DNA from: Lotus japonicus | Lineage: Eukaryota > Streptophyta > Magnoliopsida > Fabales > Fabaceae | Direction: 5' to 3' | Length of the DNA: 64,000 nucleotides | Assembly: GCF_012489685.1 (NCBI RefSeq) | Contig: NC_080041.1 | Location: 35,019,780-35,083,779, forward strand | Shown here: positions 32,311-43,427 of the stretch, piece after piece | How positions within the stretch are numbered: position 1 is the stretch's first letter | Layout of the letters: each line of letters opens with the position of its first letter | Translations under genes and position numbers: made by a program | The notes under the pieces: model-generated | What the model was told of the DNA's origin: nothing | Databases searched by the model: none | What the model saw: the letters and a program-made list of their open reading frames with translations, nothing else

Positions 32311-34946
32311 CTAGCATATTATCAGCTCTAACAATAATCCAATAATGCAAATAGCATACGATTCCAGTTAGGGTGCATGTATGCGTGAAATGCAATTCAA
32401 AATGATCCGAATAGTTGTTTGGGATGGGCACCATCGAGTCTGTCCTACACCGGCCTAGTGTCGACAACTCCGCTCGGGTGTCGCTTACAAACCCATGCAT
32501 AGTCAGATCAGTCCCAACCACCCTAGGTTGTACCACTCCGCCCGCTATGCCAAAGATACACTCTAGGTGTTCTTCGATGAAGGCCCAGTATTTCGACCGT
32601 CCCAACCTTCGTGAAGCCCGACCGAAGCCGTCCCAACTTCACCGAGGCCCGATCTTTTGGTCGTCCCAACCTCGAATGTATGCATGATGCAATATGGTTA
32701 GCAAAACATCGAATCGTCCTCACAACGCAAGTGTTTAGCTTTAATCTCAATTTCAAACGCAAGGGTTTAATGTCGACCCTACGACATAAACTCCAACAAC
32801 AAGAGTACTAATGCACTCGGTGACCTCCTCTCGTCACCATGGCTCACCCCCGTGGCGTCCGCCAATTCCCAGTAACTTCAAGACTTGTCGACATTTCCCC
32901 GTCTTTCGCAATCATTTTCCCCTTTAGGTTCCCTGTGATTTATTCGTTAATGAAAAGGTTCAAGTTTAATTAGTCAAGTTATGAGTTTTATTCTTGAAGA
33001 CTAAGTTCCCTAAGGTCTCTAGTTCCAAGATTCAGTCCTTATAAGTTTGCCCAAAATCCCACTAAATGTAATTCCCCCCGGGGAAAGTCTAAGTATATAA
33101 AAGAAGGCCAGGTCTCAAACCTCGGGTTTGGACTTGCCTAGGGTTGTTCATCCAACCCAAATGATTACAACGAATCAGTTCAGTGATTCTTCGCTCCGAA
33201 ATCGCGTCAAAGCGCATAGTTTGATACAACATAAGCATCACAAGTTATGAAAGCAACATAACAATAGTTCAGCATAACATTCAATATCAAAGCAATGTAC
33301 AAGTCGAATTTATCGACGCCTATCATGCAATCTTAGCTAATAAGTAAGTTGCCCTAACCTCGAGTTGCTCCAGCCTCGCTGTATAGGTCTTCCTCACAAG
33401 TTAGCACGGCACCACCCCAAGTTCCTTCAACTGAACCTTGGAGTAAACAAAGCGAAAATCAAATCAAACACAATCAATTCGAACATAACGAAGTTAACTA
33501 ACGATAGACAAAGCTTAAGAAGCTTCAGAGTACAACAATCGAGCACGAGAGGAAGAGTTATTGCGAAAAACGAATTTCTCCCCCCCCCCCTCAAAACATG
33601 CTCTCGGCCACTCAAGGAAAATAGGGGTTCCGACGCTTTTTATTCTATCTAATTTAATTGCTAGATAGTTTTAGGGTAAAACTAGGGTAAGGAAACTGTC
33701 GGAAAAATTTTAGAACGAACGGTTGGAATTACGACTAGTTAGGGGCACTTTGGTCCAAAATTAAAGCTCAAAAACTCAAAGTTGAAACTTCGGAAAACAA
33801 ATTTGATGGGGATGTTCACAACGGCATTTGTAGCAACTAATCCTAAAGGCACTAAGTCGGATTCTGGCTTTTCGAAGATAAAGTTTCAATATGTGCATAA
33901 ATGGGTTTTTATATAGTTTTTCAGATCTTTGGCGACTCGATCGAAATCGGCACGCAACAGCGAGTGATTTAGCCTGTTGGGCAACTATAGAAGGTAGTTC
34001 AAAAGAAAAATCGGGAAAATCGAACAATTTTACGAAAAGCTCGAAACTTTGAGCTCAGAAAGAGATAAAGAAACGCGATATAAAAGATGATCAGAGGTAA
34101 GGAATGAGTAGATTACCTCCGTGTCGCGAAGTAGAGACAAACAGCTCGACGATCGGACAAGAAATGACAAAGTTCTTCCTCCTTCTTCTCTCTCCTTGCT
34201 CGCGGCCTTAATGGGTGAATGTGGGAGATATTTTGGTTTTTTTCCTATTTATTGGAGAGTGAAATCGCGGGAAAATGAATATTTCGCGATTCCGATTTTT
34301 GCAGCACGTTCATCGGTGAATTCTAAGCGAGATTCTGGCGACAGAATTCCAGAACTCAAAACAAGTTTCTTGAATTTGAGAAAAACGATCCAAAAGCGGT
34401 GTGAGCTAAATTGCTCCGAAAAAACTACTTTTTGCTGTGAAAATCGGATGGCAAAACTTCGTTCTGAAGAAAGATTGGAAACGTCGAAAGAAATCTGGCA
34501 TCGCGGATGGAAACTTCGTTAGAAGCTGCGAATAGAAAAAGTATTCATACAACGCTTGAATTTAGAGTTTTGAGAGAAAAGAATTTAGCATCGTCGAACT
34601 TCCGAGAAGTGAAACCTATCGTGCATACAGTCCAGAGTTCCGAAATGAAACACTGGTCGAGGGAAAAATAAAGAGAACTTCTTATTTTTCCAAGGATTTA
34701 GAATTTCGCTTAAACAATTCTTTAAGAGCGGAATTAGCCTATTCTGAACACTCTCGCCATAAGGCGGGTGTGCAGACGACTCGCACTAACTCCTAAAACG
34801 ACTATGGTACTATCCTCAAGCAATTCCTGAACTTTCTTCTTCATTAAACTTTCCCAAACAGCAAACTCCTGTCACGCTTACACCGGTCCTACGCGTGAGT
34901 CGAAAAAATAAACATTTAATCCAGTTCTGAAAATCCGTGTCTTACA

Positions 34947-36971
34947 CTGGAGACCTGACCATTAATGAGAATTTGAAAATGAAGTATTTTCCAAGTTCTT
35001 TGACGAAAAATGCGTTCACATGGTTCACAACCCTCGCTCCCAGGTCAGTCCACACTTGGACACAATTGGAGAGAATTTTCCATGAGCAATTCTTTAGAGG
35101 GGAATGCAAGGTGAGCCTGAAGGACTTGGCTAGTGTCAAAAGGAAAAATGCCGAATCCATTGATGATTACTTGAATAGGTTCAGGATGCTGAAATCTCGA
35201 TGCTTTACTCATGTCCTAGAACATGAACTAGTTGTTCTGGCCGCAGGTGGCTTAGAATATTCAATCAGGAATAAACTCGACACGCAATACATTCGCGATA
35301 TGTCACAACTCACTGATAGAGTGAGACATGTCGAGTTATTGAAAGCAGAAAAGAATGACGAGAAAGCTAAGACCACCCACAAATGGCCTAAGAAAGAGAA
35401 AGTGGCTTACATAGACACTGAGTCTATTTGCCAGAGCCCGTGTGTGTATCGTGAAGTCTCCCCTGATGTCGACGCTAACGACATTAATTTGGCTGAACTT
35501 CAACCAGTAGACCCTTATGTTTGTAAGGCATTAAGGCCTTACGACAATAAGATTGGGGAAGAATCCCCCAAAGACAGTGTACCTACTGTTAAAACTTATA
35601 CATTTGATGTGACTAAATGTGATGCAATTTACGACATACTTGTATCTGATGGTCTAATAATGGTCCCTAAGGACCAAAAATTGCCTTCTCCTGAGCAGAA
35701 GAAAGGCAAGAAATATTGTAAGTATCATAACTTTTTTGGCCATTAGACCTCACAATGTGTTCGTTTCAGGGACCTTGTTCAAGGAGCACTGGATTCAGGA
35801 AGGCTCAAATATGGCGAGAAAGCCAAGGGGCAAATGCAAATCGACTCAGACCCGCTGCAGAAAGCTGAAGCCAACTACGTGGAACCAATTCACGTTTGCA
35901 TGGTGGATATCGTTGAAAAGCTCGACTCGGGTTTGACTCTTGGAGAGCCAGAAGCCAGAAATACGCCAGTCGAGGAATTGGCGGAAGAGGATGTGAATCT
36001 AGAAGCAAAGATGGGGAATCCCTTGTCGAGTTCCTTTCTCGAAGCAAAGATGGGGAAAAGGAAGTCATGCTGTGCCCTAGATGCAGCGTCGTATTCGATA
36101 AGTCAGTTGCAAAGGCCTGTCAGGACTCTAAGATGAAGAGGCATTATCAACAAAAGGAGCCTGTGGCTAGAAGGCTCACGTACCCTCATGAAGTGCAAGT
36201 CGAGGAGGCGCCAGAACGCAATGGCCAGAAAGGCCAAAACCCCAAGGGGAGATCCTACTTGCCTAGCTCAGGTGTACCCAGGAACCAGTGGTTCAGGCCA
36301 GCACCTCCAAACCCAAGCCACGCCAGAAGTGGCAGAAGATTGACATGGGCCAGGGGTCTTCTTATGTCAACAATTCTCAAGTTTCCAAGAATTACTCATA
36401 TGGCTCGAGAAACTACTACGGGCCAGAGCAGATGACCCGCACCCAACTTCAACGGTTCCTGAGGAAAAGGAAGGCTGAGAAGGAAAGAGGTGGCAGATTC
36501 CGTTCATTGTGGGATGTCAAACCAGAAGACCCTCCAGCTGACAAGTCAAGTGTTGCTTCAATCATCAACCAGCTTGACCATGCCATCAAGCAAGGGATGA
36601 CCTTGCCAGATTCATCCAAGGAGAAAGCAAAGGTGACAGCTGAAGATGAAGATGAAGACATGATAGACGATTTCGACGATAGTGATGGAGAAGACCTCAA
36701 CATAATTTGCATAGTATCTATCTTACCAGCAGACTTCAACAGGATATCTGAAATAACAGAAGGTGAAGAGGACTACTATGTCGAGGAAGAGGCTGATGAT
36801 AACCCCTTGTGCTACTACGTGATGCAAAGAGGATCTGTCGAAGATGAGAGGGCTATTTTCCAGAGGCCTTCAGAGCACATGAAAAGTCACCTGAAGCCGT
36901 TGTTTGTGTGGGCCAAAGTCGACGACAAGGGTGTCAACAAGGTTTCTTGTCGACGGAGGAGCTGCAATTAA
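34947..36971 (+). pseudogene. B-prime gag C-terminal part, linker and start of protease
   Basis: The frame at 34937-35746 continues the capsid domain after the solo LTR (GDLTINENLKMKYFPSSLTKN), keeps the Trp that B has lost, and ends at a TAG (35744-35746). That TAG replaces the Trp of the knuckle CKYHNFFGHWTSQC. Segments 36067-36435 and 36288-36971 continue in shifting frames through the CPRC region and acidic linker (EDEDEDMIDDFDDSDGEDL). Indels near 36300 and 36945 break continuity. Confidence 0.8.
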
Positions 36972-37789
36972 CTTAATGCCTCGATTTGTGCTGAAGAAAC
37001 TAGGCAAAACAGAAGCGTACTTAATTCCTCATAACATGGTTCTCTCAGATTATGAGGGCAAAACAAGCACCTCCATGGGTGCTATGATGCTCAACACAAC
37101 CGTTGGAACGGTGAGCAGATCCACTTTGTTCATCCTGGTGCCATCAAAGGCCAACTACAACTTGTGTTGGGGAGAGAATGGATCCATGGGGTAGGAGCAG
37201 TGCCCTCCACGTTACACCAGAGGATCTCTATCTGGAAGGCAGATGGCGTGGTCGAGAATGTATAGGCAGACCAAAGTTATTATTTAGCAGAAGCGGGGTA
37301 TGTCGACAAGAAAAATTTCAAAAAGAATTTGGCCACAATCGCGCCTTTGGATACAGTGGCTAATCAATATTTCAATCCTCACTCTGAGTATTCAGTGACC
37401 TTGGACCCAATTTGAGGATTGCACGTCAACGAGTCCTACAAGGTAGACGCCATGAGCGGATGGCGAAGTGAAGGAGATGAGGATGCCACGAAAGAAGCGG
37501 CAAAAGGCGAAAATGCCACTGCAAAAGTGGCAACACCGCATAATGATGATTAATTTGAGCTTGGCTCGAATTTCGGCTTACGCGGCCGAAAATAAGATAA
37601 GAACGACTCTAGAGGCCGACAAAATGGCCGAAAACCTGGCCATCGAAGGCGAAGTTGAAGCTTTGATTTTGCCTGTCGAGATGATAACTCGAAATGAAAA
37701 GGATAATTCATGTTAATTAGACGAACCAGATTAGGCAATTATGGACGATGTGCACAACCTGAGGTTGGACTGCATTTATGATGATGGCC
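36904..37789 (+). pseudogene. B-prime aspartic protease and protease-RT linker, broken
   Basis: LVDGGAAINLMP marks the retropepsin near 36950-36985, colinear with B. The frame is broken near 37165 by a lost base. In-frame stops TAG at 37263-37265 (CAG in B) and TGA at 37413-37415 (CGG in B) follow. The linker ends at tggcc 37785-37789, the target copy of the next solo LTR. Confidence 0.75.
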
Positions 37790-39157
37790 TGTTGGTCAAT
37801 CCGCAAGTGTACGGAATTCACCCGGTTTTAATTTATCGAACCACAGGGAATTGGTGTGGCAATTCAGTTTAAGCCTCGAGTTCACGGTAGGAAAGCGAGT
37901 AAAATTCAGTTTTAAAGGTTGATTGATTGTTGTGATACTTAATTAGAAAGCTAACAAAGATAAGTGTGTGATAATCAATGGTGAAAATGCCTTGGGTTGT
38001 TGCTTGACTAATTCAGTTCTAATCAACCTATTCTATCCACAAAACTCTGAGTCTCTCCTTGATGTTCTAGCCTAATCAATCATCTATCGATGCCTCGCAT
38101 AGACAATCCACTCAAGCCAAAAGATAAGCACAATTCCTTGATAACCTAAACATTTGCTAAATGCATTAAGCATGCAATTCAGGCCAACAAACCCCAACCC
38201 TTCCTCTATTCGTAGTAGCAAGTATAGAAGAATTAATCCCACAACAAGTCCCTAATCTATAACAAACTTCCGTTCTATTATAGAAAAGTATAAAGCTAGC
38301 ACATGTTCTAACTTGAAACATAAAGCATGGATATGGGATTCAAGGGTTTACTCAGAGGATTCATGAATAGAAATAGGAATTAAGATTAAAACATCATAAG
38401 TCTTACAAAGAACCCAAAGCAAAAGGGATTTAGCCAAGCATGGCTATAGAATCCTTACAAGAAGATAAAGATGAAACCTGAAACATAGGGCTTAGAGAAA
38501 GCTCCTCAAGCTCCAGAACTCAAACCCTCTCTTCTAACTTATGAAAATATGATAAAATGACAAAAGGTCCCAAGAGAAATGTCTAAAAACCAATTTATAG
38601 GCAAAACATGTGAGTCTGGGCGCTCAGTCGCCAATTCAGAGCGCCTGAGCGCCAATTCCAGCTCAAAACAAGCTCTTTGGAAGGTAATTGGCGCTCAGGC
38701 GCTCAACAGGAGCGCTCAGGCGCTAATTCCTTTCTAGCATCATGTAAACATCGATCTAATCGAACGCCTGAGCGCTCTCTACATGCTAGAAAGCCTCTTG
38801 ACCTTCGTCTTAACTCCCCTTTAAGCCTCCCTTCGATTTTCCAAGCCTTTTGACCTTCTTTCTTCATTAGTTTTCAGACCTAGCAGCTTGGGAACAAAGT
38901 AAGGAAAATATCTAGGATTTCCAAGAGTTTATTAGCACAAAAGACCCTTAATTCAAGTAGAAAAGATATGCAAGTCCTAAACTTACTTAAAATGCAAGAA
39001 AGGTCCCTATAAAACTATGAAATTACCAAAACAAAGTAAAAACACAAAGAAAGATAAAAATGCATGAGAATGCATGAAACACTACATGAGACTCAACAAA
39101 AAGACTCAAAACTCACAAAGAAATGACCCTAAAAACACTACTAAACTAGGGTCATCA
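37790..39157 (-). mobile_element. Solo LTR (gypsy Athila/Tat-like, 1368 bp), reverse orientation
   Basis: On the minus strand it runs from TGATGACCCTAG to GACCAACA. It is flanked by tggcc on both sides (37785-37789 and 39158-39162). It is the same family as 28743-30058 but opposite in direction and clearly diverged. The GGCGC-rich block recurs at about 38620-38770. No internal coding region. Confidence 0.88.
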
Positions 39158-39162
39158 TGGCC

Positions 39163-40320
39163 CCTTGGGATTCGAAAAACCTCTAGTGGATGTTACGAAA
39201 ATGGTAGCTCAAGATCCCTTGGAGGAAATAGATCTGGGAGATGGATCGAAGAAAAGACCAACTTACATAAGTGCCTTGATTGACCCAGAACTCAGAGATA
39301 AAATGGTAGAATTGCTCAAAGAATTCAAAGAATTGCCTTGATTGACCCTGGACTCAGTCGAGAGTTGGTAGAATTACAACTGCCAATCAAAGAGGACAAG
39401 AAGCCTGTAAAGAAATTTCCTAGAAAGTTTCACCCAGATGTCGTGGTAAAGATAAAAGAAGAAATCGAAAGACTTTTGAAATGTAAGTTCATCAGAACAG
39501 CTAGATACGTCGACTAGCTCGCTAACGTGGTCCCGGTGATCAAGAAAAACGGTAAGATGAGAGTCTGCATCGACTTCCGAGACTTAAATGTTGCCACACC
39601 CAAAGACGAATATCACATGCCCATAGCCGAGATGATGGTGGATTCAGAAGCTGGCCACGAATATTTGAGTCTGTTGGATGGATATTCTGGCTATAACCAG
39701 ATCTTTATTGCCAAGGAAGATGTGTCGAAGACAGCTTTTCGATGTCCCGGTGCGTTGGGGACATATGAGTGGGTGGTCATGCCATTTGGGTTGAAAAACG
39801 CTGGCGCGACCTACCAAAGGGTAATGAATACCATCTTCCATGATTTCATTGAAACTTTTATGCAGGTTTATATCGACGATATAGTGGTAAAATCCCCATC
39901 CAGGGATGACCACCTGTTGCATCTAAGGAAGTCATTCGAGAGAATGAGGATGCATGGTTTAAAAATGAACCCTCTTAAGTGTGCTTTTGGCGTGATTGCA
40001 GGTGATTTTTTGGGCTTCGTGGTGCACAAGAAGGGCATCGAAGTCAACAAGAATAAGGCCAAGGCTATTCTCGACACGAGTCCGCCAACCAGCAAAAAGC
40101 AGTTGCAGTCGCTGTTGTGGAAGATCAACTTCCTTAGGAGATTCATTGCAAATCTTAGCGAAAGAACCAAGCCTTTTTCATCACTTCTTTGACTCAAAAA
40201 TGAAGAAACTTTTCGTTGGGAAGTAGAGCACCAGAAAGCGTTTGACGAGCTCAAGGAATACTTGGCAAGCCCTCCCATGATGATTCCTCCTATAAAAGGC
40301 AAGCCAATGAGGTTGTACAT
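39163..40320 (+). pseudogene. B-prime reverse transcriptase and start of RNase H
   Basis: The best frame, 39527-40192, carries MRVCIDFRDLNVATPKDEYHMP, the MPFGLKNAG box and YIDD near 39872. Upstream, the linker has a short internal duplication (a second 'ttgccttgattgaccc' near 39334) replacing the CFAWDYDEMPG part seen in B. TAG at 39515-39517 replaces Trp (TGG in B) and TGA at 40190-40192 replaces Arg (CGA in B). Around 40320 about 70 bases of the RNase H start are missing relative to B. Confidence 0.82.
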
Positions 40321-40395
40321 GGCACCGAAAGAGCCATATTTTATTTAAGTCGCGTTTTAAATGATGCTGAAACTCGATACACTATAATCGAGAAG

Positions 40396-42383
40396 TTGTG
40401 TCTGTGTTTGTACTTCTCTTGTACTAAGCTAAAATATTATATAAAGCCAATTGATGTAATGGTTTTTTCCCATTTCGATATAATAAAACACATGTTATCC
40501 AAACCTATTTTGCATAGTCGAATTGGTAAATGGTCTTTAGTTTTAACTGAGTATTCACTTACATATGTCCCTCTAAAGGCAATTAAGGGGCAAGCGGTAG
40601 CGGATTTCTTAGCAGACCACACTATGCCAAGAGAAATAACCTATGTAGGAATGCAACCTTGGAAACTATTCTTCGATGGCTCAAGCCATAGAGAGGGATC
40701 AGACATTGGGATGTTCATAGTATCCCTACAAGGAATCCCTAGTAAGTTCATGTTTCGAATTCGAGAAAGTTGCTCTAATAACGAAACTGAATATGAAGCC
40801 TTAATCTCGGGCCTCGAAATCCTATTGGCTTTGGGGGCAAGGAACGTCATTATTAAGGGTGACTCTGAGTTGGTAATAAAACAACTTACCAAGGAGTATA
40901 AGTGCGTTAGTGAAAACTTGGCAAAGTATTACGTGAAAGCAACGGGTTTACTAGCCAACTTCGACCAAGCAGGAATTGGCCACATACCTAGGATCAGCAA
41001 TCAAAAAGCCAATGAGTTAGCACAAATTGCCTCTGGGTATATGGTAGATAAAAATAGGTTGGAGGAATTAGTCAAAATGAAAGAAAAGTTGAATCCGTTA
41101 GATCTCGGCGTAATGGTTATCGACAACCTAACACCTAGCGATTGGAGAAAGTCAATCGTCGAATACTTACAGAACCCTGTGGGGACTACAGACAGGAAAG
41201 TCAAGTATAGGACTCTAAATTACACCATCATGGGCAATGAACTGTTCAAGAAAAATGTTGATGGGACTCTACTGAAATGCCTGAGTGAAGATGATGCATT
41301 CATAGCGATTTCAGCTGTACATGATGGCTTATGTGGAGCGCATCAGGCAGGAGCCAAAATGAAGTGGATCCTATTTCGACAAGGGATGTATTGGCCGACT
41401 ATCATGAAGGACTGCATTGAATACGCGAAAGGTTGTCAAGATTTCCAGAGACATGCAGGAATTCAGCATGTGCCAGCTAGCGAGTTGCATTCCATTATCA
41501 AACCGTGGCCATTTAGGGGATGGGCTATAGACTTAATCGGTGAAATTCACCCCGCCTCATCGAGGCAGCATAGGTATATAATCGTGGTTATAGACTATTT
41601 CACTAAGTGGGTAGAGGCTATCCCACTACAAAACGTGACTCAAGACACAGTGATCGAGTTCATACAAAATCACATCGTGTACCGTTTTGGTTTTGCCTGA
41701 ATCACTCACAACGGATCAAGGCACAGTGTTTATAGGACGAAAAGTAGCAGTTTTTGCAGAATCCTGGGGCATAAAACTTCTAACCTCGACTCCCTACTAT
41801 GCCCAAGAAAATGGTCAGGTAGAAGCTGCCAACAAAACCTTAATCGGTTTGATCAAAAAGCATGTTGGTCGAAAACCAAAAAGTTGGCATGAGACTCTGG
41901 GCCAAATCCTATGGGCTTACAGGAATTCACCAAGGGAAGCCACATGGGCAACACCTTTTCGATTAGCGTACGGTCAAGAGGCAGTGTTGCCAGCAGAAGT
42001 CTACCTACAATCTTACCGAATTCAAAGACAAGAAGAGATTTCTAATGAAGACAATTGGAGCATGATGTTGGATGAATTGGTGAATCTTGACGAAGAGAGA
42101 CTCGGCAAAAGGATCGCATCGCGAAGCATACAACAAGAAAGTCAGAAATCGATCTTTCCTCGCCGGTGATTAAGTATGGAAAATCATTTTGCCCATAGAT
42201 AAGAAAGACGGGGCCTATGGCAAATGGGCCCCAAGTTGGGAAGGTCCGTTCGAGGTCGAGAAAGTACTTTCTAACAATGCTTATTCGATTAAAGAGTTAG
42301 ACGACCAAAATCGACGTGTAACAATAAATGGAAAATACTTGAAAACGTACAAGACAATGTTACATGAGGTTAAGATCGAATAA
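40396..42383 (+). pseudogene. B-prime RNase H domains and integrase
   Basis: Frame 40396-41700 covers the end of the gypsy RNase H, the archaeal-type RNase H (LFFDGSSHREGSDIG; NNETEYEAL; KGDSEL), the integrase zinc finger (HDGLCGAH, C and C) and the first catalytic Asp (IDLIGE). One extra base near 41690 shifts to 41687-42169, which holds TTDQGT and the Glu of NGQVEAANK. Another change near 42120 shifts to 42189-42383, the WEGPFEVEKVL C-terminus. The domains match B throughout. Confidence 0.87.
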
Positions 42384-42469
42384 GTAAAAAAGCTAAATAT
42401 ACAGTTGATGCCAAAATCAAAATGTTTTATTAATCGAGATAGAACATTACAAACATGGCAAAGAAAAAT

Positions 42470-42937
42470 CTAAAAGGGAGGGTTAGCCCAATAGGCATTA
42501 TACCTAGCCCTCAAAGGTTCTATATGTCCTACTACTACTTCCATTTGGCTCTCCAGCCGAGCCTTCTCCTGACGAGCGGCTAATTCCTCAGAGGTAACCG
42601 CAGAAATCTCGACGGCTATTCTGACGAGATCTTCAGGATCTTGATGACCGAAGGAAGCTTGGAGCCGGTCGAATTTCTCCATCAACTCGTCCACGAGGAA
42701 CTCTTGGAAGGTCACCATCACGGAGAGCTGATGATATTCCTCATATAGAGGCTTTGCCTCGAGAAGCAACTCCAAGAACTCCTGAAGTGTAACATGGGCA
42801 ATAATCCACCTCTGGAGCAATTGATGAATGAGCCCCAAAAGCTCTTCAAGCTTAGAGGAAGAGGAGTACATGGCCTGGAATAAATCTCTTTGGAAGGCCA
42901 AGGTACGAATATTGCAAAGAATAATACGGCTATCCAT
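42470..42937 (-). CDS. Antisense ORF 1 of B-prime (155-residue coiled-coil protein)
   Basis: The start is ATG 42937 (MDSRIILCN). It is colinear with the B copy at 20281-20766: Leu-rich helices in the first half, a Glu-rich coiled-coil in the second half, and the same end EPLRARYNAYWANPPF. The two copies differ considerably in sequence, yet this one is open end to end, so it is the better model of the family protein. TATAAAT at 42992-42998 (minus) lies about 55 bp upstream. It ends 86 bp from the pol stop, tail to tail. Function unknown; a partner of the PMD protein is possible but untested. Confidence 0.72.
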   Translation of the reverse strand: MDSRIILCNIRTLAFQRDLFQAMYSSSSKLEELLGLIHQLLQRWIIAHVTLQEFLELLLEAKPLYEEYHQLSVMVTFQEFLVDELMEKFDRLQASFGHQDPEDLVRIAVEISAVTSEELAARQEKARLESQMEVVVGHIEPLRARYNAYWANPPF

Positions 42938-43427
42938 GGTCAAAACGCAAAGTTAGAAAAGAAGTTACTGATGAGAAGTAAAAACAATCTCATTTATAGT
43001 AAGGTGTAACAAACAGTTGCATTGATGATAGATGACCAGTTGACGACTCTCATCCAATCACCATCAGCCACGTAGGCCACCACCGCTAGTGGAGGAAGAC
43101 GTTTAGTTACTAATTGAAGCGTGGTAAAAGAGTGCCATAAATTACCCTATTCCCAAGGAGTCAAATGATGACTCGGAAGTTGGAACGCTTTGGACGGGGG
43201 AAGCTTAAAAGTTGTTAGAGTATAAATGCAATGTAGAAAACATGCAATAACAGAAAATATCGGACAATACGCATATTCGAAATTAAAATCACGAATGGAA
43301 ACATGACCATGTGTGTCGAAATCCAAGCAATTGCAAATATAAAGCTATGTCCGAAAAGTGGCAACAAATGCCACGCAAAATAATAGTCATTACAGGCCAA
43401 GAAAGTAATAGAAAAAGGAAGAAAATC

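Larger units (their letters stand above)
30978..34946 (-). mobile_element. Chromovirus-type solo LTR (3969 bp) inside B-prime gag
   Basis: The sense strand is minus: it starts TGTAAGACACGG (34946) and ends GGGGTGTTACA (30978). Removing it restores the gag frame seen in B. Flanks are atgga (30973-30977) and ctgga (34947-34951), a 4-of-5 match. Its sense ends and several interior blocks match the 5' LTR at 60907-63903, which is followed by an initiator-Met PBS. This places the family among Tekay/Del-like chromoviruses. No PBS or pol is inside. Confidence 0.85.
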
